Shown: positions 8,217-16,414 of the stretch, in pieces
How the letters are laid out: every line of letters starts with the position of its first letter
Numbering within the stretch: position 1 is the stretch's first letter
DNA from: Lachnospiraceae bacterium
GTDB taxonomy: Bacteria > Bacillota > Clostridia > Lachnospirales > Lachnospiraceae
NCBI GenBank assembly: GCA_017550535.1
Contig: JAFZOS010000097.1
Coordinates: 1-58,552, forward strand
DNA: 58,552 bases
Direction: 5' to 3'
Program-made: the position numbers and the translations under genes
The notes under the pieces: generated by a model
Seen by the model: the letters and a program-made list of their open reading frames with translations, nothing else
Told to the model about the DNA's origin: nothing
The model's database searches: none

Positions 8217-9785
8217 ATGTATGATGAGTTTGAGTTAAGTGAGATGCCTCAGGGGCAAAGGCTTTCGCCGGAAAGCTTCATGGAGCAGGGGTTTAATGTT
8301 CCCCTGCCTATTCCCATGCCCGAAGATAACCTGGGTGATGTGTTTGATGCCGATGAGCCCCTTACTGTGGATGAAGGCTCAAGGAATTCTTCTGATGACA
8401 GTCTTACGTTCCTTGAACCCTCCGATATAGTGATAGAAAAGCCGGCAAGGGAGCCTGAATATGGCAGGAGGAAAAGGAAAAGGCCTGCCCGGAAGGCAAA
8501 AGGAAGGAGCCGTGGAAAGCGTGATGAAGCGGATTTAGAGGCACCTTCCGGAGATTGGAGTGAATTTGCAAGTGCCCGGGTTTCCGATAAGGAGGCAAAG
8601 GAAACGGCCGCACGTGTGATAGCGCAGAAGGACGATCGCGAAGGCGAGGATAAACGGTACGGACTTAATATAACCGATGCCTACACTGTCACCGAAAAGG
8701 GTGAATACGAGAAGATCGATATTTCAAGGGCCGAAGCGAGGGGAACCATACCTTATGACGACATGAGGGACCTCTGTGCTCAGTTTGCCAGGATACATGA
8801 GGCCGGTGTCAGTGTTATCGATACCGTCAGGATATTGATCGAGCAGACGCCAAATGACGAGTTAAGGGAAGCGCTCGAAAAGATATACAATGATCTTAAG
8901 GACGGATATGATCTGTCCGTTGCAATGGGCAACTGCGCATGTTTCCCGTTCGCGCTTACGATCGCCGTATCCTCTGCCGAGAAAAATGACATGGTTGCGC
9001 TTGTTTTTAAGCGCTTTGCGGATATATTTGACCGGGAAGTCAAACAGCGCCGTATGACCAGGGGTTCCGTGTTTTATCCGGCACTTGTAACGGCCTGTTC
9101 ACTTGTGGTGATGATAGTGATGATGCTCGTTGTATATCCGGGCTTTGTTGATATGTTCACCGGTATGGACAATGAACTTCCGGGGCTTTCAAGGGCCCTT
9201 CTTGCGCTCGCTGATTCTTTCAGGGGGATCTGGTGGCTTCTGTTGATACTGACAGCGCTTGTACTTGCGGGTATATTTATATACAGGAAGGCCAGCAGCG
9301 CAGATATACTGGGTCCGAAACTTGGAGAGAAGTCGCTTCCGGCGGGTTCTTATAAGCGTATGAATGTTTATGCCAAATTTGCGCGATACATGAATGCACT
9401 GCTTGAGGTCGGCGTGGCCACAAAGGATGCTCTTTTCGTGACTGCTCATTCTTTTACTGAATATCCGTTCTTAACATACAGGCTTTTGGATGCCGCAAAT
9501 GCTTCGGCAGCAGGCTCAACGCTCAGCAATGCGCTGTGTGTATTTGATTTTTTCCCTATTATGGTATTGCAGATGATATCCGTGGGAGAGGAAATGGGCG
9601 ATACTCCGCAGATGCTCATGCATGTTGCCGAGTATTATGAGGAGGAAGCAAAAAAGGATGCCGAAAAGCGCCTGGCCCGCAGGGAGCCTGTTTCCATTGT
9701 GGTAATGGCAGTGATCGTACTCTTCCTGCTCATGTCAATGTTGCAGCCTGTGCTGCGTTTCTATGATCTGGTGAAGGGCTTATGA
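8217..9785 (+). CDS. Type II secretion/type IV pilus GspF (PilC)-like membrane protein with long cytosolic N-terminus
   Basis: 522 residues. Residues 1-175 are charged and low in hydrophobicity, with a Lys/Arg-rich stretch near 80-100. Two GspF-like repeats follow: FARIHEAGVSVIDTVRIL with a hydrophobic pair of helices around 290-360, and FARYMNALLEVGVATKDAL, then ISVGEEMGDTP and a final TM helix. GspF/PilC proteins are the inner-membrane platform that works with a GspE/PilB ATPase. No such ATPase or prepilin peptidase gene is in the window, so the partner is encoded elsewhere or the protein has a different job. It overlaps the next gene by 4 nt (ATGA), so the pair is coupled. Confidence 0.85.
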   Translation: MYDEFELSEMPQGQRLSPESFMEQGFNVPLPIPMPEDNLGDVFDADEPLTVDEGSRNSSDDSLTFLEPSDIVIEKPAREPEYGRRKRKRPARKAKGRSRGKRDEADLEAPSGDWSEFASARVSDKEAKETAARVIAQKDDREGEDKRYGLNITDAYTVTEKGEYEKIDISRAEARGTIPYDDMRDLCAQFARIHEAGVSVIDTVRILIEQTPNDELREALEKIYNDLKDGYDLSVAMGNCACFPFALTIAVSSAEKNDMVALVFKRFADIFDREVKQRRMTRGSVFYPALVTACSLVVMIVMMLVVYPGFVDMFTGMDNELPGLSRALLALADSFRGIWWLLLILTALVLAGIFIYRKASSADILGPKLGEKSLPAGSYKRMNVYAKFARYMNALLEVGVATKDALFVTAHSFTEYPFLTYRLLDAANASAAGSTLSNALCVFDFFPIMVLQMISVGEEMGDTPQMLMHVAEYYEEEAKKDAEKRLARREPVSIVVMAVIVLFLLMSMLQPVLRFYDLVKGL

Positions 9786-11134
9786 ATTCTCATCACAAAC
9801 AAGCGGTAGTAGCATTGTTTCTGCTCGGCATAATGGCAATGTCGGTGGTGTTTGTGTACGCCCAAACGGTTAACATAACTAAAATGCTTATCGAAAAGCG
9901 CACCGGCGTCCGTGTGGATAACACACTAGACGAAGCGGCATCAACTCTGGAAGCGGAGGTAACTGCCGACTGTCAGCGCATATCCGATGATGTTTATTCC
10001 CTTATGCTGCTTAAAATGAAAAATGAAGAAGGTACAACGGTCGAGGCACTTAATACAGGTAAGAAGGCTGCGTTTTACAAGCAGTATATCGAGCGTGTAA
10101 AGTCTGTTTATGATGTTTCGGGAAGCGGCATTGCAGCCGTGCTTGATCCGATGCTTCCCAAAGAGCAGGGTTATGTTTTACGCGTCGCTTCGGATCCCGG
10201 ACCTGAATTCTTCCTTGATTACGATGAGACGGACTGTAATATAAAACAGTGTGTGATAAGGGAAGTTGTCCTGCAGTACCTTATTGGTGATGTTGTTGTC
10301 GGTGAAAAGACCTTTACGATCAATGTCGGCTCGGCAAACGTTGCATTCAGCGACGACAGTGTGAATTTTTATGATTACAGCCTGGTAGCTATGAAGGGTA
10401 TATACATAACGGGCCAGACATCTTCGTTTGTCGGAAGCATGTATGCCGGAACGCATGAGTTTGAAGAAGGCAGGGAAGCGGAAGTCATATACGGTGAAAA
10501 GGATCCTTACGGCGGGATAAACTTCCTTACAACCCAGGCGGCAGTATTCGGCGACAGTATAATAACCACAGGCGACATAAACATTAAGGGAGCTTTCGTT
10601 GTCTTCGGCAGCGAGGATGACAAGATATCTATTTACGCCAATACAATAAATGATATAGAAAACTATCCGTCCAAGACCGAATACACGATAAACGGCGATA
10701 AGTTCCTGCGCGACGGATCTGCGGCATTCACCAACGAGGAGCATTATGATGAAATGATACGTCTGATAAACAGCACATCAGGTATGATAAACGGGATTTC
10801 ATCTTATTATTCGAGCAAAGAGGATCCTTCGTATACGGGATCATATTCCAAGATAGTATCCAATGAGGACGTAACCCTGACGGAAGATTTTTCGGGGATC
10901 ATAATAACATCCAAAAACGTGATAATCGAAGAAGGATGTAATGTAGAAGGCCTTATAATGGCCGGCGACAGGATATATGTATACGGAAACAATAATATAG
11001 TTTCGGGCAGGGATATAGTTCATACTCTCGTTGATGAAGAATCAGCAGCCGGCACATCAGTAAGCGCAAACAGTGTCAGGATATCTGATTATATTGAAGC
11101 TCTTCCGGATAGCGGAGTGATTATCTTACAGTAA
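9782..11134 (+). CDS. Exported, N-terminally anchored protein of unknown function, pilus-assembly context
   Basis: 450 residues, not recognised as a named family. A single hydrophobic segment at about 8-28 (VALFLLGIMAMSVVFVYA) is followed by a helical region and then, from about 230 on, a beta-rich part. There, short strands such as AAVFGDSIITTGDINIKG and VEGLIMAGDRIYVYGNN look like the turns of a right-handed beta-helix or bactofilin-like surface. The N-terminus resembles the TM helix of PilX/PulK-type minor pilins, but no clear prepilin cleavage site is seen. Co-translation with the GspF-like gene suggests an exported or pilus-associated component. Function inferred from context only. Confidence 0.55.
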   Translation: MNSHHKQAVVALFLLGIMAMSVVFVYAQTVNITKMLIEKRTGVRVDNTLDEAASTLEAEVTADCQRISDDVYSLMLLKMKNEEGTTVEALNTGKKAAFYKQYIERVKSVYDVSGSGIAAVLDPMLPKEQGYVLRVASDPGPEFFLDYDETDCNIKQCVIREVVLQYLIGDVVVGEKTFTINVGSANVAFSDDSVNFYDYSLVAMKGIYITGQTSSFVGSMYAGTHEFEEGREAEVIYGEKDPYGGINFLTTQAAVFGDSIITTGDINIKGAFVVFGSEDDKISIYANTINDIENYPSKTEYTINGDKFLRDGSAAFTNEEHYDEMIRLINSTSGMINGISSYYSSKEDPSYTGSYSKIVSNEDVTLTEDFSGIIITSKNVIIEEGCNVEGLIMAGDRIYVYGNNNIVSGRDIVHTLVDEESAAGTSVSANSVRISDYIEALPDSGVIILQ

Positions 11135-11172
11135 TATTTCCCCACAAAATCATTAAAAAATAGAAAAAAGAC

Positions 11173-11201
11173 TTGAAATTTCAATCACCAAGTGATACTA
11201 T
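11173..11201 (+). promoter_or_regulatory. Predicted sigma-A promoter of SARP-type regulator
   Basis: TTGAAA (11173-11178), 17-bp spacer, TACTAT (11196-11201). The -35 overlaps the short dyad GAAATTTC. The downstream gene has TTCGGAGG before its ATG. Confidence 0.6.
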
Positions 11202-11246
11202 CATAATTGGATTGATTTGTGACACTTTTATGTTTCGGAGGTAGAT

Positions 11247-12377
11247 ATGACATCAAACGTTAGGATAACTTTATTCGGAAAATTTGCGATCTATAAGGAT
11301 GGTAAGCCTATTCTTGAAAACCTGTCAAACACCAGGAAAACCAAGTTGTTTTTGTGCTACCTGCTCTTAAACAAGGATAAGCCGATCTCACACAAGGAGC
11401 TGTTTGAACTCCTGTGGTCGGGTGAGGATTATGCCAATCCGGGCACGGCACTGCGTACGCTGCTTTACAGGTACAGGGCGATGATCGAAACATCCGAGAT
11501 TACGGCGCTCGATAATTCCATAATAAGCAGGAGGGGTGCATATCAGTGGAATCCCGACCTGAATGTTTCAATCGATATTTATGATTTTGAAAATGCTTCC
11601 GAGGCGGCGCTTGAAAGCATTGAAAGCGACGACAAGAGGGAGAAGGCGCTTAAGGATGCGATCGATCTTTATACGGGAAACCTTCTGCCCGATTCCAATG
11701 CCGAGCACTGGGTAGTACCCAAGGCCGTAAAGCTCAGGGATCTGTATATACGTGTTGCACTTGAGTACATCCAGATACTCAAGAACAGGAATGAATACAA
11801 TTCTGTCATTGATATATGCAACAAGGTTCACGAGTATATTCCCGTATCGCTTGAGATAGAAAATGAAATGTCAATAGCGATGCAGAAGGGCCTCGAATCT
11901 GAAGAGATGCGCGATCAGTATCATAAGTTCCGTTCGGCGGTTAAGGATATGGACCGTGTCATCGGCGGAGTGAGGGAGGAGATGGAAACTGACTCTTCCG
12001 AGAACACCGCATTTGTCTGTGAATATGAGATGTTCCGTGAAGTATACAGGCTCCAGAGAAGGCTTCTTATGCGTACCGGCGAGACAATGTTCTTAACGAT
12101 GGTGACTCTGCGTTCAAAGCTTACCGACAGGCATGATCCGCTTAAGAATGAACGTGCCATGTCGGCACTTCTTGAATGCTGCAAGCATGAGCTGAGGATG
12201 GGCGACAGTATATGCCGCTATTCCGAAGATCAGTATGCGATCATGTTCCCTGTTGATTCTTATGAAAATGCGGTCAAGGTCATGGAACGTGTCCGCATGA
12301 GCTTCTACCGGAAGTCCAATCTTAATGAATACATGATGGTATATAAGATCTGCCCTCTTAAAAATTCCAAGGAGTGA
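11247..12377 (+). CDS. SARP-family regulator: winged helix, BTAD and degenerate GGDEF domain
   Basis: 376 residues. The first ~95 form an OmpR-like winged helix (ITLFGKFAIYKDGKPI, then TRKTKLFLCYLLLN and ELLW). Residues ~100-240 match a bacterial transcriptional activator domain (TPR-like helices, YTGNLLPD). The last ~100 residues resemble a GGDEF fold: the metal/substrate loop reads SEDQYAIMF instead of GGDEF, so cyclase activity is not expected. A SARP with a cyclase-like C-terminus is an unusual combination. It probably activates transcription in response to a ligand sensed by the BTAD or the dead GGDEF. The next gene, another sensor-like protein, starts 40 bp downstream, suggesting a pair. 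Confidence 0.8.
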   Translation: MTSNVRITLFGKFAIYKDGKPILENLSNTRKTKLFLCYLLLNKDKPISHKELFELLWSGEDYANPGTALRTLLYRYRAMIETSEITALDNSIISRRGAYQWNPDLNVSIDIYDFENASEAALESIESDDKREKALKDAIDLYTGNLLPDSNAEHWVVPKAVKLRDLYIRVALEYIQILKNRNEYNSVIDICNKVHEYIPVSLEIENEMSIAMQKGLESEEMRDQYHKFRSAVKDMDRVIGGVREEMETDSSENTAFVCEYEMFREVYRLQRRLLMRTGETMFLTMVTLRSKLTDRHDPLKNERAMSALLECCKHELRMGDSICRYSEDQYAIMFPVDSYENAVKVMERVRMSFYRKSNLNEYMMVYKICPLKNSKE

Positions 12378-12417
12378 TGAAAGTTAAGACAGTAAGCCGG
12401 GAATAAGGAGCATTTAT

Positions 12418-14208
12418 ATGTTGAACAGAAGGAAGCGGATAGGGGTGCTAATGGGCACCGCTATCGCGCCTTATATAAAGAATATAATGAGGGGCATGTC
12501 GCAGGCCGCAAATGATCTGGGTGTTGATCTCGTGATGTTTGCGGGAGCGCAGCTTGCCTATAATTTCCTGGATGGCGGCAAGCTGGAAAAAAGTCCCGAT
12601 ATCTTGAACGAAATAATACGGGAGCATGTCGCAAAGAACGGGATTGACGGGCTTGTGATCATCTACGGAGCCCATACCGTTCTTATGAAGGAGGATGAAA
12701 AGGCCCGTTTCCTCGACAGATATGATGATGTTCCGTATATCCTGCTGGAGGAGTTTTCGGACAGGGATAAAACAGGCTACATAATCAATGATAATTACAA
12801 CAGTATGCGTAAGGTAGTTGAGCATCTGGTAAGTTATCACGGCTACACGAAGTTTCTATTTGTGGGAGGATGGCCCGATAACAGGGAGTCGATCGAACGG
12901 CAGAGGGCCGTTGAAGATGTCCTTTCCGAAAACGACATTGAGTTTAATGAACGCATGATGGTGTACGGCCATTTTAATGAGGAATGTGATAAGGAGATTG
13001 AGGAACTCCTTGACAGGAATGATAAACCCGATGCCATTGTATGTGCGAATGATTTTATGGCATATTCGGTTTACAGGGTATTAAAGAAAAGGGGATTTGA
13101 CATAGGCAATCCCCATACTAATGCCAATGCGATAGCGGTAACCGGTTATGATGACGATATACGTGCCGTATCAAGCGATCCGCCGCTTACGACCGTACTG
13201 CAGGACTTTTATTACGAAGGATACCTGGCGATCGAAAACATACTGGCACTCCTGCGTGACGGCATCATAGACGGAGGCATAATTCCCACCATTCTGCAGA
13301 AGCGCGCGTCATGCGGATGCATTTTCGGAAGCCAGCACAGGTATCTCCCCATGAATGAGACGGAGCGTATGCAGCCTGAGTTTTATGCCATAAAGGTTGC
13401 CGAACTGATGCGCGAGGATATCCTCATATCCAATGTTATAGATGAAGTAAGTGATAAGATATATGATCTTTTGTACGAAGCGATATATAAAGATACACTG
13501 ATCGCCGGCGGTTACATCAAGGATACGCTGAACGGTGAGGTGATCGTAGGACAGCTTCGTAAGATAATCAGCTCGCCGTACAGCAGGTATATCTCGCCGT
13601 ACGCTCTGATGAGCGCATTTTCGGATTATATGTCGGCGCTCATACATGCATCGGACGATCATAATACGATGGTCGGTCTGTCGGATATGATGGTTGAAGG
13701 CATGAAATACCTTCAGAATCACATATTGAACCTTGCTAATGTTCAGGCTATCCAACATGAAATAGAAGCGCTCCAGCTGGTGCTTATCGCAAGGAATATG
13801 AGTTTTGTTTCCGACAACGGGCAGGAGATGTTTAAGGTAGCGCTTGAGAAGATGGATTTTTCGGATAAATCCGATATCTATATATTCCTGTATGATGAAC
13901 CTGTCAGCATAAATAGCGGTGCCGAAGGGATACGGAATACGGGAATGAGGCTTGCGGCCCGTAAGACAAAAAAAGACGGTGTGGTAACGTATGCGCTGGA
14001 TGACATGCCGGTTGTGACCGATGAACTTAATGTACTGTCCTTTGCTTCCGAATATTCGGATGACAAGAGCAGCAGGTACTGCATAACCGAAATACATCAT
14101 GAGGATATGATATACGGTATCGCTGTAAGTCATATGGACGGTTTTGACGTTATGTATCTTACTCTGCTGGCACTGCAGGTTGCGCTGATACTGTCAGTCA
14201 AACACTAG
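12418..14208 (+). CDS. LacI-type ligand-binding sensor protein lacking HTH, with unknown C-terminal region
   Basis: 596 residues. Residues ~5-300 form a periplasmic-binding-protein-like fold as in LacI/GalR effector domains (IGVLMGTAIAPYIKNIMRG, FVGGWPDNRES, DAIVCANDFMA, AVTGYDDD, PLTTVLQDF). There is no helix-turn-helix before it and no signal peptide, so it is cytosolic. A Cys pair follows (SCGCIFG). The remaining ~280 residues are helical then alpha/beta, without a recognisable output domain. Related lachnospiral proteins often carry a GGDEF or histidine kinase domain here. The last residues are hydrophobic (LTLLALQVALILSV). It is co-directional with the SARP gene. Sugar sensing is a guess. 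Confidence 0.7.
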   Translation: MLNRRKRIGVLMGTAIAPYIKNIMRGMSQAANDLGVDLVMFAGAQLAYNFLDGGKLEKSPDILNEIIREHVAKNGIDGLVIIYGAHTVLMKEDEKARFLDRYDDVPYILLEEFSDRDKTGYIINDNYNSMRKVVEHLVSYHGYTKFLFVGGWPDNRESIERQRAVEDVLSENDIEFNERMMVYGHFNEECDKEIEELLDRNDKPDAIVCANDFMAYSVYRVLKKRGFDIGNPHTNANAIAVTGYDDDIRAVSSDPPLTTVLQDFYYEGYLAIENILALLRDGIIDGGIIPTILQKRASCGCIFGSQHRYLPMNETERMQPEFYAIKVAELMREDILISNVIDEVSDKIYDLLYEAIYKDTLIAGGYIKDTLNGEVIVGQLRKIISSPYSRYISPYALMSAFSDYMSALIHASDDHNTMVGLSDMMVEGMKYLQNHILNLANVQAIQHEIEALQLVLIARNMSFVSDNGQEMFKVALEKMDFSDKSDIYIFLYDEPVSINSGAEGIRNTGMRLAARKTKKDGVVTYALDDMPVVTDELNVLSFASEYSDDKSSRYCITEIHHEDMIYGIAVSHMDGFDVMYLTLLALQVALILSVKH

Positions 14209-14227
14209 GCCGGACAGCAGCTTTTTT
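14184..14227 (+). terminator. Probable terminator at convergent gene ends
   Basis: GCTG (14184-14187) and CTGTC (14191-14195) pair with GACAG (14213-14217) and CAGC (14218-14221), with a 3-nt bulge, followed by TTTTTT. It lies across the 3' end of the LacI-type gene and overlaps the end of the opposing antiporter gene, whose coding sequences share 11 bp. Confidence 0.65.
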
Positions 14228-15394
14228 GTTATGATCCCTGAAAAGGAATTTAAGGATTATGGGTGTCGTTATAGATGAGACGATGATGAGCAGTATGACA
14301 CTCGTAAAATATACGGGTTTGAGGATGCCGGCCGACAGTCCCTTCTGAGAAACGATCAATGCTACTTCGCCTCTGGTCATCATTCCGACTCCGATCTTTA
14401 AACTATCGCTTGTGTTGAATTTGCATAACCTTGCAACGGCTCCGCAGGCGATAATTTTTGTCATGAGGGCAACTATTACAAAAGCTGCCGAGAACCACAG
14501 GATATTCATCGAAAAATCCGCGATATCGGTTTTAAGGCCGATACTTGCAAAGAATATGGGGCCGAACAGCATATATGAATTGATATCCATTTTTTCCGCG
14601 ATGTAATCCGAGTCCTTGATGGAGCAAAGGATGATGCCCGCAAAATAAGCACCCGTGATATCAGCTATGCCAAAGATATGCTCCGCTATATAAGCAAAGG
14701 CAAAGCAGTAAGCAAGTCCCGCGATCGGGATGCGCCTCGTATGCGGCCAGCGTTTGTCGATCCACTTGAATACGTGGTATGAAATTATTCCTATACATAT
14801 TGAAAATGCAAAGAACAGGAGTGTTTTAAGTACCACCCTTCCCATGCTTGAATCCGGTGTTTTCATGCCTATGACGAAGGTCAGCACGATAATGCCTATG
14901 ATATCATCTATTATGGCCGCGGCCAGTACCGTGGTGCCGACCCGGCTTTTTAAGTATCCCAGTTCCTTAAGCGTTTGCACCGTGATGCTTACGGAAGTCG
15001 CCGTCATGATAACTCCTATGAAAAGGGAGGTAACAAAGGCAGGATCGCCTATGGGATTGAAGCCGTAGAAACACATATGAAGCAGGCAGCCGCCAAACAA
15101 CGGAACGAATACGCCGGCGCATGCTATGAGAAAGGCTATGGGTCCGGTTTTAAGGAGCTCCTTAAGGTCGGTTTCAAGGCCGGCCGAAAACATGAGAAGT
15201 ACCACACCGATCTCAGCCATCTGTGCGAGAAATGCCGTGGGCTCGACAAGGTGAAGGATACTGGGCCCCACTATAAGCCCGGCGATGATCTCCCCGACCA
15301 CCTGAGGGGCTTTAAGCTTACGTGCTGCGATCCCGCACACCTTGGCAAATATGATTATTATGGCAAGACTTCTGAATATGGTATATGCTTCCAT
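14198..15394 (-). CDS. CPA2-family cation:proton antiporter (KefB/NapA-like)
   Basis: 398 residues, nearly all membrane helices (about 11-12). Typical family words are KLKAPQVVGEIIAGLIVGPS in helix 2, LLMFSAGLETD, TATSVSITVQTLKELG and AAAIIDDIIG, which contains the Asp-Asp pair used for ion exchange in CPA2 carriers. There is no C-terminal RCK/TrkA_N nucleotide-binding domain, so it is NapA-like rather than a full Kef channel. It exchanges Na+ or K+ for H+ at the cytoplasmic membrane; the ion cannot be told from sequence. Its 3' end overlaps the convergent gene by 11 bp. Confidence 0.9.
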   Translation of the reverse strand: MEAYTIFRSLAIIIIFAKVCGIAARKLKAPQVVGEIIAGLIVGPSILHLVEPTAFLAQMAEIGVVLLMFSAGLETDLKELLKTGPIAFLIACAGVFVPLFGGCLLHMCFYGFNPIGDPAFVTSLFIGVIMTATSVSITVQTLKELGYLKSRVGTTVLAAAIIDDIIGIIVLTFVIGMKTPDSSMGRVVLKTLLFFAFSICIGIISYHVFKWIDKRWPHTRRIPIAGLAYCFAFAYIAEHIFGIADITGAYFAGIILCSIKDSDYIAEKMDINSYMLFGPIFFASIGLKTDIADFSMNILWFSAAFVIVALMTKIIACGAVARLCKFNTSDSLKIGVGMMTRGEVALIVSQKGLSAGILKPVYFTSVILLIIVSSITTPIILKFLFRDHNKKAAVRPSV

Positions 15395-15559
15395 TAAGGG
15401 ATCCTCATGTCAGATCATAGCCGTTTCGGTCAACAAAGTTTAGTATAGTGATTATTCCTTATCGTTGCAATGGGAGAATTGACGATTTTTCATGTTATTA
15501 CGGTACGTTTTTGTATGATTTTAAGGAGATGCCTTAAGGGTTTGAGCACAGCGGTGATA

Positions 15560-15588
15560 TTGACAAACGGTAATACTGAATTTAGAAT
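15560..15588 (+). promoter_or_regulatory. Predicted sigma-A promoter of double-receiver protein
   Basis: TTGACA (15560-15565), 17-bp spacer, TAGAAT (15583-15588), giving a leader of about 45 nt before the ATG at 15641. The rest of the 246-bp gap (15395-15640) shows nothing else that I recognise. Confidence 0.7.
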
Positions 15589-15640
15589 TTAGCAGTAGTA
15601 TTTCCTTGCCAGTATGTTAAATTATAACGGGAGGATGAAA

Positions 15641-16411
15641 ATGAACAATAGTATCGCAGGTCAGGGTGAGGTCCTTATAATAAGCAGTTCGGAAAGCTTT
15701 CTGGCAAACAGCCTTGTATCAAAGCTTGAAGGCAGCGGACTTACTGCCGTGCTTTCGCACGGGAATATAAAGGAGATCGACAGACACCGCAGCACGACCG
15801 AACTGATCATCCTGTTCCTTAACGAGGACATGGAGGAAATGACCGAGACTCTTGTATATCTTAAGGATATGGCAGGCGATCTTGATATAAAGATGATCCT
15901 TATCGGAGACGAAGACGAACATAAGCAGGCTGCCAGGGTGATCCCTGAAACACTGGTGCTTGAATGGTTCAAAAGGCCCTTAAGTATGGATGATCTTATA
16001 AAAGGCGTACTTAAATATATGGAGGATAATACGGGGGAGAATCGCAGGAAGACCGTACTTATCGTAGATGATGACATCACATATATGCGTACGATCTATG
16101 AATGGTTAAAGGACAGCTATCATGTCGGAATGGCATCGAGCGGTGTGCAGGCGATAACCTATCTTGCAAGGAACAAGGCTGATCTTATCCTGCTTGATTA
16201 TGAGATGCCCATCGCAAACGGGCCTCAGGTCCTTGAAATGTTAAACAGTGATTCCGAAACCGATAAGATACCGGTGATGTTTTTAACGGGACACGGCGAC
16301 ACCCAGAGCGTGTTGTCTGTTGTGAGCCTGTGCCCCGTTGATTATCTGCTTAAGACTATCGATAAACCGTCTTTGTTAAAAAAGCTGGATGATTTTTTCA
16401 AAAAACATTGA
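15641..16411 (+). CDS. Tandem receiver-domain protein (first REC degenerate), no output domain
   Basis: 256 residues. Residues ~8-125 have the alpha/beta rhythm of a receiver (VLIISSSESF, then LIILFLNED, a WFKRP end) but lack the acidic pair and phospho-Asp. Residues ~135-256 are an intact receiver: VLIVDDD, phospho-acceptor Asp in LLDYEMP, Thr in FLTGHGD and Lys in LLKTIDKP. No DNA-binding or enzymatic output is present, so it probably signals by protein contact. The ATG at 15641 is chosen because GGGAGG (15629-15634) lies 6 nt before it; the ATG at 15635 is too close and the one at 15614 precedes the site. No kinase is nearby. Confidence 0.85.
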   Translation: MNNSIAGQGEVLIISSSESFLANSLVSKLEGSGLTAVLSHGNIKEIDRHRSTTELIILFLNEDMEEMTETLVYLKDMAGDLDIKMILIGDEDEHKQAARVIPETLVLEWFKRPLSMDDLIKGVLKYMEDNTGENRRKTVLIVDDDITYMRTIYEWLKDSYHVGMASSGVQAITYLARNKADLILLDYEMPIANGPQVLEMLNSDSETDKIPVMFLTGHGDTQSVLSVVSLCPVDYLLKTIDKPSLLKKLDDFFKKH

Positions 16412-16414
16412 TCC

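Noticed and set aside
10178-10744. Antisense frame of 188 codons opposite the exported protein gene
   Set aside because: No start context or domain; the plus-strand gene overlaps its neighbour with an ATGA junction and has a signal-anchor segment.
13309-14133. Long antisense reading frame (274 codons, minus strand) opposite the LacI-type gene
   Set aside because: It is rich in Tyr, His, Ile and Arg, has no known motif or ribosome site, and mirrors the codon pattern of the plus-strand gene, which has clear domain motifs.
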